A DNA stretch of 64,000 bases, from positions 62,001 through 126,000 of the forward strand of contig CASEXH010000004.1 in the NCBI GenBank assembly GCA_949291945.1. Direction: 5' to 3'. The position numbers and the translations under genes are program-made. Under the pieces are notes generated by a model. That model was not told the DNA's origin. It did not search any database and saw only the letters and a program-made list of their open reading frames with translations. The DNA comes from an uncultured Bacillota bacterium. Lineage in GTDB: Bacteria > Bacillota > Clostridia > Lachnospirales > Lachnospiraceae. Shown here in pieces: positions 1-8,906 of this stretch (position 1 is the stretch's first letter; each line of letters begins with the position of its first letter).

Positions 1-35
1 CAATGCCCTTTTTAAAAATCTTTTCTCTGTATCTT

Positions 36-353
36 TTACTTTTTGTAAAAGCTTCCGCACATAGTCTCATCACATCTGCAGGCATTTGTTCCTGCAATGG
101 TGATTTTTGCAGCGTCACATTTTTCCTGATCGTTATAGGTACACTCACAGGCTTTACAGGCCACCTGGATAGTCTGAGTGGCTGTACCTGTTTCCATACT
201 GTTCATAGCGCCTTCTTTTTTCTCTACAAAACTTTTGCAGCAGGTTTCATCCGGTCTCTGAGCGTTTGGTCCATCTACCTGGATGTCTCCTTTAGAACAG
301 TATTCATTCTTATTATACAGACAGGTTCTTGCTGTACAGCTTAATAATGGCAT
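36..353 (-). CDS. DUF1540 domain protein, two cysteine-rich repeats
   Basis: A 105-residue protein made of two copies of a cysteine-rich module. Each copy has the order C-x(4)-C-x-(Y/N)N, then a third Cys, then an I-x-(V/I)-x-G stretch, and ends with a Cys followed by SF. This is the DUF1540 pattern, a small family common in Firmicutes; the spaced cysteines suggest metal (probably zinc) binding, but no function is established. The start is the ATG at 353, with AGGAGG 9 bases upstream. It lies downstream of nothing visible in the window and follows thrS after 71 bases. Family call is firm; function unknown. Confidence 0.85.
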   Translation of the reverse strand: MPLLSCTARTCLYNKNEYCSKGDIQVDGPNAQRPDETCCKSFVEKKEGAMNSMETGTATQTIQVACKACECTYNDQEKCDAAKITIAGTNACRCDETMCGSFYKK

Positions 354-424
354 ACATATTACCTCCTAAAATAGATTTATCAGAGATAATATGTGCCATT
401 TCTCTATTTCTTATACATCAAAAA

Positions 425-2353
425 TTACTTTTCTTCCTGTTCAGCCTTGCGGATTTCTTTTGAAGCAATCTCTTCCTGAATGTCTTTTATAAATTCTTCC
501 AGTCCTTTCTGGCCTTCATCTCCCTGGAAACGGCTTCTCACAGATACTTTTTCTTCCTCTTCCTCTTTTGCACCTACTACCAGCATGTAAGGAATCTTTT
601 TCATCTGAGCTTCCCGGATCTTATAGCCGATCTTCTCTGCTCTTGTATCAATCTCAGCCCGAACGCCTGCCTCTTTCAGTTTTTCCAGGACTTTCTGTCC
701 ATATTCCAGATGTTTGTCGGAAATGGGCAGCACCTTCACCTGTACTGGAGCCAGCCAGGTTGGGAAAGCTCCAGCGAAGTGCTCGATCAAGATACCGATA
801 AATCTTTCGATAGAACCGAATACCACACGGTGGATCATGATCGGTCTGTGCTTCTCTCCGTCTGCTCCTGTATATTCCAGTTCAAACCGCAGAGGCAGCT
901 GGAAGTCAAGCTGGATGGTTCCGCACTGCCAGGTTCTTCCGATGGAGTCTTCCAGATGGAAATCAATCTTTGGTCCGTAGAAAGCTCCGTCTCCTTCATT
1001 TACAACATAGGGCAGCCCCAGGTCGTCTAATGCTCCCTGAAGAGCCTCTGTAGCCATCTCCCAGTCTTCATCACTTCCCATGCTGTCTTCCGGTCTGGTA
1101 GAAAGCTCTACATGATATTTAAAGCCAAACAGCTTATACACACTGTCGATCAGGTCTGCCACGCCTTTGATCTCATCTTTAATCTGTTCCGGTGTCATGA
1201 AAATATGGGCATCATCCTGGGTAAAGCAGCGCACACGCATAAGTCCGTGCATCTGTCCTGATTTTTCATGACGGTGTACGATTCCCAGTTCTCCCATACG
1301 GATAGGCAGGTCACGGTAGGAACGTGGCTCTGACTGATAAACCAGGATGCCTCCCGGACAGTTCATAGGCTTAATGGCAAAATCCTCATCATCGATAACT
1401 GTAGTATACATATTTTCTTTGTAGTGATCCCAGTGTCCGGAAGTCTCCCAGAGATGACGGCTTAACATGATCGGTGTAGAAATCTCCACATATCCTGCTT
1501 TCCGGTGGATCTCACGCCAAAAATCCAGAAGCTGATTCTTCAGCACCATTCCATTAGGCAGGAAAAATGGGAATCCAGGACCTTCTTCTCTCATCATGAA
1601 CAGTCCCAATTCTTTTCCAAGCTTTCTGTGGTCACGTTTTTTGGCTTCCTCCAGCATATGGAGATATTCTTCCAGCTCTGCTTTCTTTGGAAAAGCAGTT
1701 CCGTAGATCCTCTGGAGCATTTTATTCTTTTCATTTCCTCTCCAGTAAGCACCTGCCAGGCTGGTGAGCTTAAAAGCTTTTACATATTTTGTGCTCATCA
1801 GATGAGGTCCTGCGCACAGGTCTGTAAACTCTCCCTGAGAATAGAAGCTGATCACTGCATCTTCCGGCAGGTCTTCGATAAGCTCTACCTTATATGGTTC
1901 GTCTTTTTCTTTAAAATATTCGATGGCTTCGTTTCTTGGCTTTTCAGATCTGGTAAGAGGAAGATTTTCCTTTACGATCTTTTTCATTTCTTTTTCAATT
2001 TTTTCCAGATCTTCTGCTGTAAATGGAGTCTCTCTGTCTACATCATAGTAAAAACCGTCTGCCACAGAAGGACCGATGGCCAGCTTTGTCTCCGGATAAA
2101 GTCTCTTAATGGCCTGAGCCATGATATGGGAAGCTGTATGGCGGAAGGCGCCCTTTCCCTTCTCGTCGCTGAATGTGAGAATATTTAAATTGCAGTCTTT
2201 TTCCACCGGGGTTCTCAGATCCACAATCTCTCCGTCGATCTCTCCTGCGGTGGCTGCTCTTGCCAGTCCTTCGCTGATATCTGCTGCAATTTCAATGACA
2301 GATTTTGCTTCTGGGTATTCTTTCACAGAGCCATCTTTTAAAGTAATCTTCAT
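425..2353 (-). CDS. thrS: threonyl-tRNA synthetase
   Basis: Charges tRNA-Thr with threonine in the cytoplasm. The 642 residues are the usual full length. In order: an N-terminal TGS domain (about 1-60), the editing domain with the H72-x3-H76 motif, the class II catalytic core with the NCPGG segment that carries the zinc-ligand cysteine, and the C-terminal anticodon-binding domain. The start ATG at 2353 follows AGGAGG with 9 bases between. A T-box leader lies directly upstream, so expression should rise when uncharged tRNA-Thr accumulates. Nothing unusual in the protein itself. Confidence 0.98.
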   Translation of the reverse strand: MKITLKDGSVKEYPEAKSVIEIAADISEGLARAATAGEIDGEIVDLRTPVEKDCNLNILTFSDEKGKGAFRHTASHIMAQAIKRLYPETKLAIGPSVADGFYYDVDRETPFTAEDLEKIEKEMKKIVKENLPLTRSEKPRNEAIEYFKEKDEPYKVELIEDLPEDAVISFYSQGEFTDLCAGPHLMSTKYVKAFKLTSLAGAYWRGNEKNKMLQRIYGTAFPKKAELEEYLHMLEEAKKRDHRKLGKELGLFMMREEGPGFPFFLPNGMVLKNQLLDFWREIHRKAGYVEISTPIMLSRHLWETSGHWDHYKENMYTTVIDDEDFAIKPMNCPGGILVYQSEPRSYRDLPIRMGELGIVHRHEKSGQMHGLMRVRCFTQDDAHIFMTPEQIKDEIKGVADLIDSVYKLFGFKYHVELSTRPEDSMGSDEDWEMATEALQGALDDLGLPYVVNEGDGAFYGPKIDFHLEDSIGRTWQCGTIQLDFQLPLRFELEYTGADGEKHRPIMIHRVVFGSIERFIGILIEHFAGAFPTWLAPVQVKVLPISDKHLEYGQKVLEKLKEAGVRAEIDTRAEKIGYKIREAQMKKIPYMLVVGAKEEEEEKVSVRSRFQGDEGQKGLEEFIKDIQEEIASKEIRKAEQEEK

Positions 2354-2407
2354 AATTTCATTCCTCCTGCTGATTTTTCATTTCTATCCTTGCTTTCCGG
2401 CCGGCAT

Positions 2408-2656
2408 AAAAAGAACCTCGTTCCTTCCGCCTTTCGGCAAAAGGGACGAGGTATAGATTCTCGCGGTTCCACCCTATTTGAACCGGCATCACTGCCGGAA
2501 CCACTTCATTTTGACGATAACGGGATCACCGGGCCGGATTGGGGCCACTCAGAGGTAGTTTTCAAATGCTTCCGTGACAGAAGGCTTCCAGCATATGCCT
2601 TCCTCTCTGGGACCTTTCACATTCTACTCTTCTCTTCAACGTGTTGTCTTTCTTTT
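2408..2656 (-). promoter_or_regulatory. T-box leader of thrS with intrinsic terminator
   Basis: On the minus strand the hallmark T-box AGGGTGGAACCGCG occupies 2475-2462. It is followed by a GC-rich hairpin (arms near 2451-2443 and 2424-2416) and a T-rich tract at about 2415-2408, which is the terminator. Upstream is a long stem I region with an AGAGAGG element near 2606. An ACC triplet at 2556-2554, in the context TGAAAACT-ACC-TCTGAG, fits the specifier position and is a threonine codon, matching thrS. The specifier was assigned by eye without folding. Confidence 0.93.
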
Positions 2657-2661
2657 TCCAT

Positions 2662-2689
2662 ATTATATCCCACTTTGGTGGTTTGTCAA
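2662..2689 (-). promoter_or_regulatory. sigma-A type promoter of the thrS T-box leader
   Basis: On the minus strand, TTGACA (2689-2684) and TATAAT (2667-2662) are separated by 16 bases, a perfect -35 and a perfect -10. The predicted start of transcription, near 2655, is just upstream of the T-box stem I. Confidence 0.8.
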
Positions 2690-2718
2690 CCTTCTTTTTC
2701 CAGGAAGGTTCCAATCTC

Positions 2719-3660
2719 TTATTCGTCAAACAAAGGAGTAGAGAAATACCGCTCTGCCGTATCCGGAAGAATGGTCACTACAGTCTTTCCTTCTCCCAGC
2801 TTCCTGGCCAGCTTTATGGCCGCCGCCACATTTGTGCCTGAGGATATTCCGCACATGAGCCCTTCCTTGGACGCCAGGTCTCTAGAAGTCTGGATCGCCT
2901 CATCATCGGTAACAATGCAGATATCATCATAAATCCCTGTATTCAGGATCTCCGGGATCAGACCGTCCCCGATCCCCATCTGCAGATGAGTGCCGATAGA
3001 ACCTCCGGAAAGGATTGCCGCATGCTCCGGCTCCACTGCCCATATTTCCATGTCAGGATTTTTCGCCTTCAGTACCTCGCCGATTCCTGTGATGGTCCCT
3101 CCGGTTCCGATTCCGGAACAAAAACCGTCAATAGGACCCTCTGCCTGCTCCAGGATTTCCACAGCTGTCTGGTTTCTGTGGACAGCCGGGTTAGCCGGGT
3201 TTTCAAACTGCTGAGGCACAAAGACCCTGGGGTCTTCCCCGGCCATTTTCAGGGCCGTATTCAGACATTCTTCTATACATTCTCCGATATTTCCGGCGTC
3301 ATGGATCAGGACCACTTCCGCTCCATAATGCTTCATCAGCTTTCGCCGTTCTTCACTTACCGAATCCGGCATGATGATCCTGGTCTTATATCCCCGGACA
3401 GCGCCCACCAGAGCCAGGCCGATCCCCTGATTGCCGCTGGTGGGTTCCACAATGATGGTGTCCTCTTTTATCAGGCCTTTTTCTTCGGCGTCTTTTATCA
3501 TGTTATATGCAGTCCTGGTCTTAATAGAACCACCCACATTTAGCCCTTCAAATTTCACAAGGATCTGGGCGCTTCCCTTCTCTGTCATCCGGTTCAGACG
3601 GATCAGAGGCGTATTTCCCATTGCTTCAAGAATATTATGATAGATCACTTTATTTCCCAT
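2719..3660 (-). CDS. cysK: PLP-dependent cysteine synthase family protein
   Basis: Likely O-acetylserine sulfhydrylase, making cysteine from O-acetylserine and sulfide with PLP. In the 313 residues, the expected PLP lysine is K47 in GGSIKTR, the substrate loop is PTSGNQG (73-79), and the phosphate-binding glycine loop is GTGGT (185-189). Length is normal for the CysK/CysM family. The KTR after the lysine differs from the usual KDR, so a related beta-replacing enzyme is possible. The start at 3660 has GGAAAGG unusually close to the ATG. No O-acetyltransferase gene lies next to it. Its 5' leader carries a palindrome over the promoter and two stem-loops. Confidence 0.85.
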   Translation of the reverse strand: MGNKVIYHNILEAMGNTPLIRLNRMTEKGSAQILVKFEGLNVGGSIKTRTAYNMIKDAEEKGLIKEDTIIVEPTSGNQGIGLALVGAVRGYKTRIIMPDSVSEERRKLMKHYGAEVVLIHDAGNIGECIEECLNTALKMAGEDPRVFVPQQFENPANPAVHRNQTAVEILEQAEGPIDGFCSGIGTGGTITGIGEVLKAKNPDMEIWAVEPEHAAILSGGSIGTHLQMGIGDGLIPEILNTGIYDDICIVTDDEAIQTSRDLASKEGLMCGISSGTNVAAAIKLARKLGEGKTVVTILPDTAERYFSTPLFDE

Positions 3661-3747
3661 ACCTTTCCAAAATTCATGTTTCAGCAGGTCTCAAGATCCT
3701 GCACCCACTTATGAGCAAGCTCATGTGGGCATTGACCTTTTCACCCT

Positions 3748-3782
3748 GGTATCATTATATTACGATACCTTTTTAGCCTCAA
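3748..3782 (-). promoter_or_regulatory. cysK promoter overlapped by 22-bp palindrome
   Basis: On the minus strand, TTGAGG (3782-3777), a 17-base spacer and TATAAT (3759-3754) form a good promoter. A palindrome GGTATC-N10-GATACC (3769-3748) straddles the -10 box, where a repressor would act. An Rrf2/CymR-type cysteine regulator is a guess from the gene's function; the site itself does not name it. Downstream the leader has two small stem-loops, at about 3704-3730 and 3682-3702. Confidence 0.55.
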
Positions 3783-3817
3783 CAAATTTTTGAAAAGATT
3801 ATGGAACAGTCCGTCCA

Positions 3818-5824
3818 TTAGGCCTTTTCTACCAGCCGCACCTGGTATTTTTCCATCATCTCTCCCGGCTCAATGACTTTTCCGGTAAGAAGGTCTGTGT
3901 CCCCTATGAAGGATTCCGGAATCTTCTCCGGCTGGTCTTTGAAGTTTATAAGGAAGTAAAAGCTGCTGTTTTCTCCTTTTCTGCAGGTGATCTCCAGACC
4001 TGTGGGCTCTGTGGACAGGGAAGTTATCTTTCCTTCCTCTGCCGCCATATCCATGACCTTATAAAGTCCCTCTTCTTCCAGTCGGGTTCCTACATAATAT
4101 ACAGCGCCTTTTCCATAGGCGTTTCTGGTAACCGCAGGCATTCCTTTATAGAAATCTTTCTCATAAGTTCCCAGGCTCCGGGCCCCTTCCAGGTGCATAA
4201 GATCACAGAGCAGTCCGCAGTCTGCCTTTGTGCCGTCGGCAAAGAGAATCTGGTTCTTCTGTTCCGGCGCCAAAGCGTCGATCTCTTCTACCCATACCCC
4301 GGCCATCTCTCTTAATGGTCCGGGATAGCCTCCCAGATACACATTGTCTGACTGGCCTACCAGTCCGCTCATATAGGTGGTGATCAGGATCCCTCCCTGA
4401 GCCACATAGGCTTCCAGAGCCTCCTTCATTCCTTCCTTTACCATGTAAAGGACCGGCGCCGCAAGGATCTTATACTTGGAAAAATCTCCGTCCCAGGGAA
4501 CAATGTCCACACCGATATTTCTGTCGTAAAAATATTTATAATACTGATGAATATGATCCACGTATTTGAGATTTTCCGTAGGGCCGCTGGTGTATTCCAG
4601 CGACCAGAAATTATCCCAGTCAAAAATCAGTCCCGCCTGAGCCTGGTTCACAGAACCCAGTGTCTTGTCTCCCAGTTTCTCCAGTTCTGCCCCTAACTGG
4701 CTGACCTCCCGGAACACTCTGGTATTGGTGGTTCCGGAGTGGGCGATCACGGCACCGTGGAACTTCTCGCTGGCCCCTACGCTTCTGCGGAGCTGAAAGA
4801 AAAGTATGGTATCTGCTCCATGGGCAATAGTCTGATAACTCTGGGCCCGCATCTGTCCGGGACGTTTCAGAGTATTATACTTCTGCCAGTTCTGCTGGCT
4901 GGGGGTCTGCTCCATGAGCATAAAAGGCTCTCCCTTCAGACCTCTCATCAGATCGTGGCACAGAGCCGTATAGCTCCAGGGCGCATTGTACCGGGGATAA
5001 TTGTCCCAGGATATAATGTCCATTTCCTTTGCCCATTTAAAATAATCCAGCCCCTTATAGATTTCCATAAAGTTGGTGGTAATAGGCGTTTCTTTGTCAT
5101 ACTGTCGGATAGTATCCCGTTCCATCTTATAATTTTCCAGGATACTGTCAGAGTTAAATCTCCGGTAATCAATGGAAATTCCTGCGAAAGCTGTTTTCTC
5201 TTCTCCCAATCCCTCGCTTAAGGCATTTGGCAAAACGATCTCATCCCAGTCGTAGATGGTATGGCCCCAGAATTCCAGGTTCCAGGCTTCGTTCAGGGCA
5301 TCCAGAGTTTTGTATTTTTTCCGCAGCCATACACGGAAAGCTTTTTCACAATTTTCACAGTAGCATTCTCCGCCGTATTCATTATTTACATGCCAGCAGA
5401 CGATATGAGGATTGTTTCCATAACGCCGGGCCAGTTTACCTGCCAGTGCCCCTGCGTATTTCTGATACACCAGGGAGTTGGGACAGGCATTGTGGCGCTG
5501 TCCGAATTTGTGGTGTCTGCCATAGTAATCTGTTCTGGCTGTTTCCGGATATCTGGTTACCATCCAGGCAGGCATAGCCCCTGTGGAGGTAGCCATAATG
5601 ATGTCATAGCCCTCCCGGCTTAGCATATCCACGATCTCATCCAGCTGGGAAAAATCGTAGACCTCTTCAGAAGGCTGGAGCCTTGCCCAGGAAAACACAT
5701 TAATAGTGGCACTGTTGATCCTGGCGTCTTTAAAATATGCCATATCTTCCTTCCAAATTTCTTTCGGCCACTGGTTGGGGTTATAATCTCCTCCATATAA
5801 AATTCTTTTAAACTTTCCGCTCAT
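3818..5824 (-). CDS. GH42 beta-galactosidase
   Basis: Hydrolyses terminal beta-galactosides, probably inside the cell because no signal peptide is seen. The 668 residues match GH42 length. The acid/base is E149 in NNEYG, the nucleophile is E305 in LMEQTPSQQN, and the zinc cluster of clan-A GH42 enzymes is present (C114, C154, C156, C159). A trimerisation-like domain and a beta domain follow. The start is the ATG at 5824, with AAGGAG 9 bases upstream; a longer frame to 5878 has no ribosome site. It is transcribed away from an AraC regulator 125 bases upstream, which probably controls it. Substrate chain length cannot be read from sequence. Confidence 0.95.
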   Translation of the reverse strand: MSGKFKRILYGGDYNPNQWPKEIWKEDMAYFKDARINSATINVFSWARLQPSEEVYDFSQLDEIVDMLSREGYDIIMATSTGAMPAWMVTRYPETARTDYYGRHHKFGQRHNACPNSLVYQKYAGALAGKLARRYGNNPHIVCWHVNNEYGGECYCENCEKAFRVWLRKKYKTLDALNEAWNLEFWGHTIYDWDEIVLPNALSEGLGEEKTAFAGISIDYRRFNSDSILENYKMERDTIRQYDKETPITTNFMEIYKGLDYFKWAKEMDIISWDNYPRYNAPWSYTALCHDLMRGLKGEPFMLMEQTPSQQNWQKYNTLKRPGQMRAQSYQTIAHGADTILFFQLRRSVGASEKFHGAVIAHSGTTNTRVFREVSQLGAELEKLGDKTLGSVNQAQAGLIFDWDNFWSLEYTSGPTENLKYVDHIHQYYKYFYDRNIGVDIVPWDGDFSKYKILAAPVLYMVKEGMKEALEAYVAQGGILITTYMSGLVGQSDNVYLGGYPGPLREMAGVWVEEIDALAPEQKNQILFADGTKADCGLLCDLMHLEGARSLGTYEKDFYKGMPAVTRNAYGKGAVYYVGTRLEEEGLYKVMDMAAEEGKITSLSTEPTGLEITCRKGENSSFYFLINFKDQPEKIPESFIGDTDLLTGKVIEPGEMMEKYQVRLVEKA

Positions 5825-5949
5825 GATCTGGTTCTCCTTTTTCGTTCTCGCATCCTGAACTTTCATTATCCTCATCATACCAGGGATGGACAGAGGAATG
5901 TATAATATGTTAAACTAAAAAATATCATATTTTGAAACAGGTGACGATT

Positions 5950-6756
5950 ATGCCCATTTTTTTCCGCAGCGCCCCAGTAAGACAGCCTCTTGTCTTTGAT
6001 TCTATCGGAAACAACTGGCTCCAAGACCCGACACGGCGCCCCAAGGGATATCCTCTTTTTCACTATCTCCAGACAGAATCCGGACAGGGAGAGATCTGGA
6101 TCCAGGGAAAATCTTATATTTTAAATCCGGGAGAGGGCGTTCTGATCTCCCCTTTTCTGGGACATTTTTATAAAAATCTGGGATCGGACTGGCGAACCTG
6201 CTTTGCTACATTTACCGGTACTGTGGAAGACAGTATCAGCAAAATGATCGGAGGGCGTCCTTTTATCTTTACAGACAGTTCCCAGGGAGAACGGATCGCC
6301 GGTCTCATAGGATCGGCAGTCCTCCAGTACGAGAATCCTCCAACAGACGAAAAAACCCTGTCCATGTGCTGCTATAATCTTCTTCTGGAATTTGTAGAAG
6401 GGGGGTATACCCACGATCTGGAAAAGGAAGAATTGTATAAACGATATGTAGAACCGGTTATGAAAGAAATCGAAAGCAACTACAGCCAGGAACTTACGGT
6501 GGAAGTCCTCAGCCGTCTGGTCTATATCACTCCCCAGTATCTGGCCCGGCTTTTTGAACGATTCCTGGGATGTTCCACTTACGAATATCTGACCTCTTTT
6601 CGGATCAATAAAGCAAAGGGCCTGCTGATCACAGACCCCCACTTAAAAATACAGGATATTGCCAGGCTTACCGGATTCTCCAGCGTCAGCCATTTTATCA
6701 CTATGTTTAAACGGATTGCAGGAGTGACTCCTCTTCAGTTTCGGAAGCTGAATTAG
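5950..6756 (+). CDS. AraC family transcriptional regulator
   Basis: A 268-residue regulator. The N-terminal part (about 1-140) is a cupin-type ligand-binding domain of the AraC class, with a P-G-E-G turn near residue 64. The C-terminal 100 residues hold two helix-turn-helix motifs (LSRLVYITPQYLARLF and IQDIARLTGFSSVSHFITMFKR). The start is the ATG at 5950, with AGGTGA 5 bases upstream; TTG and GTG codons further 5' are less likely. It is divergent from the GH42 gene, so activation of that gene by a galactoside is the natural inference. Confidence 0.9.
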   Translation: MPIFFRSAPVRQPLVFDSIGNNWLQDPTRRPKGYPLFHYLQTESGQGEIWIQGKSYILNPGEGVLISPFLGHFYKNLGSDWRTCFATFTGTVEDSISKMIGGRPFIFTDSSQGERIAGLIGSAVLQYENPPTDEKTLSMCCYNLLLEFVEGGYTHDLEKEELYKRYVEPVMKEIESNYSQELTVEVLSRLVYITPQYLARLFERFLGCSTYEYLTSFRINKAKGLLITDPHLKIQDIARLTGFSSVSHFITMFKRIAGVTPLQFRKLN

Positions 6757-6760
6757 GATC

Positions 6761-7930
6761 TTACTCCTTTGCTTTTTTCCAGGTATAGGCCAGGGAAAGC
6801 CCCAGGTATCCCAGTCCCTGGATCAGGTAGATCCATAGGATCTTTCCGCTAATACAGGCTGCGGCCAGGGCGATCACCTCTGTGTCCGGGGAGATCAGAC
6901 GGGCAAATCTTGCTCTTCCCAAGACTAAGATCATATAAAATACTGCAAACCAGATACAGAGCAGGCCAAAGGCATATCTGCCTGTCTTGTCTGCCTGCTT
7001 TCGGTCGCCCTTTCCGGCCCATTCGCTGACCAGGGAGGTGTTGGCGGCAGTATAGCCAAACATGGGCATAAGGATCAGGTTTATAAACTGAGCGATCAGA
7101 TTATAGGCGGCCAGTTCTGTAACTCCCAGCCTGGCCACGATCCCGTTAAGTCCCACCACAAAAAGAATGTCTTCCATAGTTTCCTGTCCCAGAAAAGGAA
7201 GGGAAAACTGAAAGATCTGTTTCATCTTTTCCAGACTCAGATCTTTTCGGGAGAATCTTACATAATCCTTCCCCAGAAAGGCATAAAAGCCAAGATTCAC
7301 TGCAAGAGCCGTTACCGTTCCCAGGGCAGCCCCTCTGGTTCCCATTTCCGGCAATCCCAGATGTCCGAAGATCAACACATAATCCAGAAGGATATTGAGC
7401 AGGTTCGCTCCCAGGGATACCAGAAAAATGATCCCTGTTTTCCGGAAGATCTTAAATACCGATGAGTAGATAAATAACAGCAGATTCAAAGGAATGGTCA
7501 GGCTGAATATCTGAAGATAATTTTCCGCCTCGGTGAGGGTTTCCCCATGAAGTCCAAAGCCCAGCTCCAGGACTGGACGGGAAAACAGGGCAAAACCTAG
7601 GCACAGGGCCATGCCCGCCATCAGGGACAGGAGAAGAAAATTGCCAAACAGCCGGTTCAGGCTTCCCTGGTCCCCCTCTCCTCTTCTATGGGAGCCCCGG
7701 ATATTAAATACTATAGAAAAAGCTCCTAAAACTCCGATCAGGCTGTTGATACAGGAGGCTACCAGTCCCACGCCCCCATAGGCATACACAGAAATGTGTC
7801 CCACAAAGGCCTGGTCCATCATGCCCATGACCGTTCCTGTTACAGTGCTTAATATCAGAGGGATAGCCGTGCTGTTGATCTCCCTGATCAGTTTTGTGTC
7901 TATATTCTGTCTCTTTGTAAGTAAATGCAT
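6761..7930 (-). CDS. MATE family efflux transporter
   Basis: A membrane antiporter of the multidrug and toxic compound extrusion family. It has 389 residues with about ten to twelve hydrophobic segments and a duplicated architecture. The N-terminal segment TAIPLILSTVTGTVMGMMDQAFVG matches the family's first helix. It is shorter than the usual 440-460 residues, mainly at the C-terminus. The ATG at 7930 is preferred over a TTG at 7957 because AGAGG lies 9 bases before it. It follows ydcF by 51 bases on the same strand and is probably co-transcribed. It converges with the AraC gene, with only 4 bases between stop codons. Substrate unknown. Confidence 0.88.
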   Translation of the reverse strand: MHLLTKRQNIDTKLIREINSTAIPLILSTVTGTVMGMMDQAFVGHISVYAYGGVGLVASCINSLIGVLGAFSIVFNIRGSHRRGEGDQGSLNRLFGNFLLLSLMAGMALCLGFALFSRPVLELGFGLHGETLTEAENYLQIFSLTIPLNLLLFIYSSVFKIFRKTGIIFLVSLGANLLNILLDYVLIFGHLGLPEMGTRGAALGTVTALAVNLGFYAFLGKDYVRFSRKDLSLEKMKQIFQFSLPFLGQETMEDILFVVGLNGIVARLGVTELAAYNLIAQFINLILMPMFGYTAANTSLVSEWAGKGDRKQADKTGRYAFGLLCIWFAVFYMILVLGRARFARLISPDTEVIALAAACISGKILWIYLIQGLGYLGLSLAYTWKKAKE

Positions 7931-7981
7931 TTTTATATTCCTCTTTTCCGTCTGCAACCGAAAAAGAGCTTTCCTGAAGGA

Positions 7982-8752
7982 TCACAGATTTCCCATCAGT
8001 TTATCTTTTATAACGCAGAAAAATTCCCGGAATAGATAATTGGGCAGGAGAAAAGCATTGCTTTTGGCTCCGATCCCATAGACCTGCCAGTCTGTTTTCT
8101 TCCGGGCTATGGCCATGCTCCGGTACAGGTGAAAGCCGTTGGTGACAATTCCTACCTTCAGGCGCCGTAATATCCCTTCTGCGCCCTCTTCACTTTCTGT
8201 TTTTTCTCTCAGAAGATTTCGGGTAAATGCAATATTCTGGCTGGTGCTGGCAGACCGGTTCTCCAGGATCAGCTGTTCCCGGTCCACACCCTGGCGAAGC
8301 ATTTCCTCGTACATGCACCTGGCCTCAGAAATTCCCTCGTCCGGCCCCTTTCCCCCGGAAAGCACTGCCCGGGTGCCGGGATTTTCCTTCAGATATTCAC
8401 AGGCACTGTCGATCCTGTACTGAAGGGACAGGCTTGGCCTTGTTCCCTTTACCTGAGCCCCCAGTACCACCAGGTAGTCCAGATCCGGCTCCACAGTTAG
8501 GAACATGACAGAGGCAATCACTCCCACCACCACCAGCACAGAGACCAGCAGGAGGAGGCCAAAGCCCCAGCATAAGGTCTGAATCCTTTGAGGAATACTG
8601 TCTGTCAGGATCAGGATTCCCGCCGCCACCAAAACGCCTCCCAGAACCGCCCAGACCACGGGGAATTTGGAAGTCCAGCCCACGTATCTGACAATTCCCA
8701 CAAAATAGCCCAGGCACAGAAGGCCCAGCCAGAGGAAAATGATTTCCGGCAT
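7982..8752 (-). CDS. YdcF/ElyC-type DUF218 membrane protein
   Basis: 256 residues with three N-terminal membrane segments (about 1-85) followed by a DUF218 domain. DUF218 shows VVLGAQV, then LSGGKG with acidic residues after it, then ENRSASTSQNIAFTRNLL, and VTNGFHLYRSMAIAR near the end. Related proteins (ElyC, SanA) affect envelope or lipid-carrier metabolism in E. coli, but the reaction is unproven. The start is the ATG at 8752, with AAGGAG just upstream; the frame extends to 8797 through a terminator hairpin and is not used. The ribosome site abuts the U-run of the upstream terminator. Confidence 0.85.
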   Translation of the reverse strand: MPEIIFLWLGLLCLGYFVGIVRYVGWTSKFPVVWAVLGGVLVAAGILILTDSIPQRIQTLCWGFGLLLLVSVLVVVGVIASVMFLTVEPDLDYLVVLGAQVKGTRPSLSLQYRIDSACEYLKENPGTRAVLSGGKGPDEGISEARCMYEEMLRQGVDREQLILENRSASTSQNIAFTRNLLREKTESEEGAEGILRRLKVGIVTNGFHLYRSMAIARKKTDWQVYGIGAKSNAFLLPNYLFREFFCVIKDKLMGNL

Positions 8753-8765
8753 AACTCTCCTTTCC

Positions 8766-8855
8766 GAAAAAAGAGGAGCTGTCGTATTAATCAGCATCGA
8801 GAATATTTAAAATGTATAAATATTCCTGACATATGACTAATACGACAACTCCTCC
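8766..8855 (-). terminator. two-tier terminator hairpin between SEC-C gene and ydcF
   Basis: On the minus strand an outer stem (8855-8835 with 8796-8773, about 20 pairs, GGAGTTGTCGTATTA against its complement) ends in a run of six T. The loop contains a second perfect stem, GAATATTTA (8825-8817) with its complement (8809-8801). It should end transcripts of the SEC-C gene. The ydcF ribosome site starts right after the T-run. Confidence 0.85.
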
Positions 8856-8906
8856 TTTGTTCTTACTTATTCATGATAACAGGCAGCACACAGAGCGTGA
8901 TGTCTG

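Noticed and set aside
1505..2188. 227-residue plus-strand frame inside thrS
   Set aside because: Antisense shadow of thrS with Phe/Cys-rich low-quality composition.
5875..5949. Defined promoters in the GH42-AraC divergent region
   Set aside because: TATAAT at 5901-5906 has no matching -35 at proper spacing, and the minus-strand candidates are weak. Not listed as a feature.
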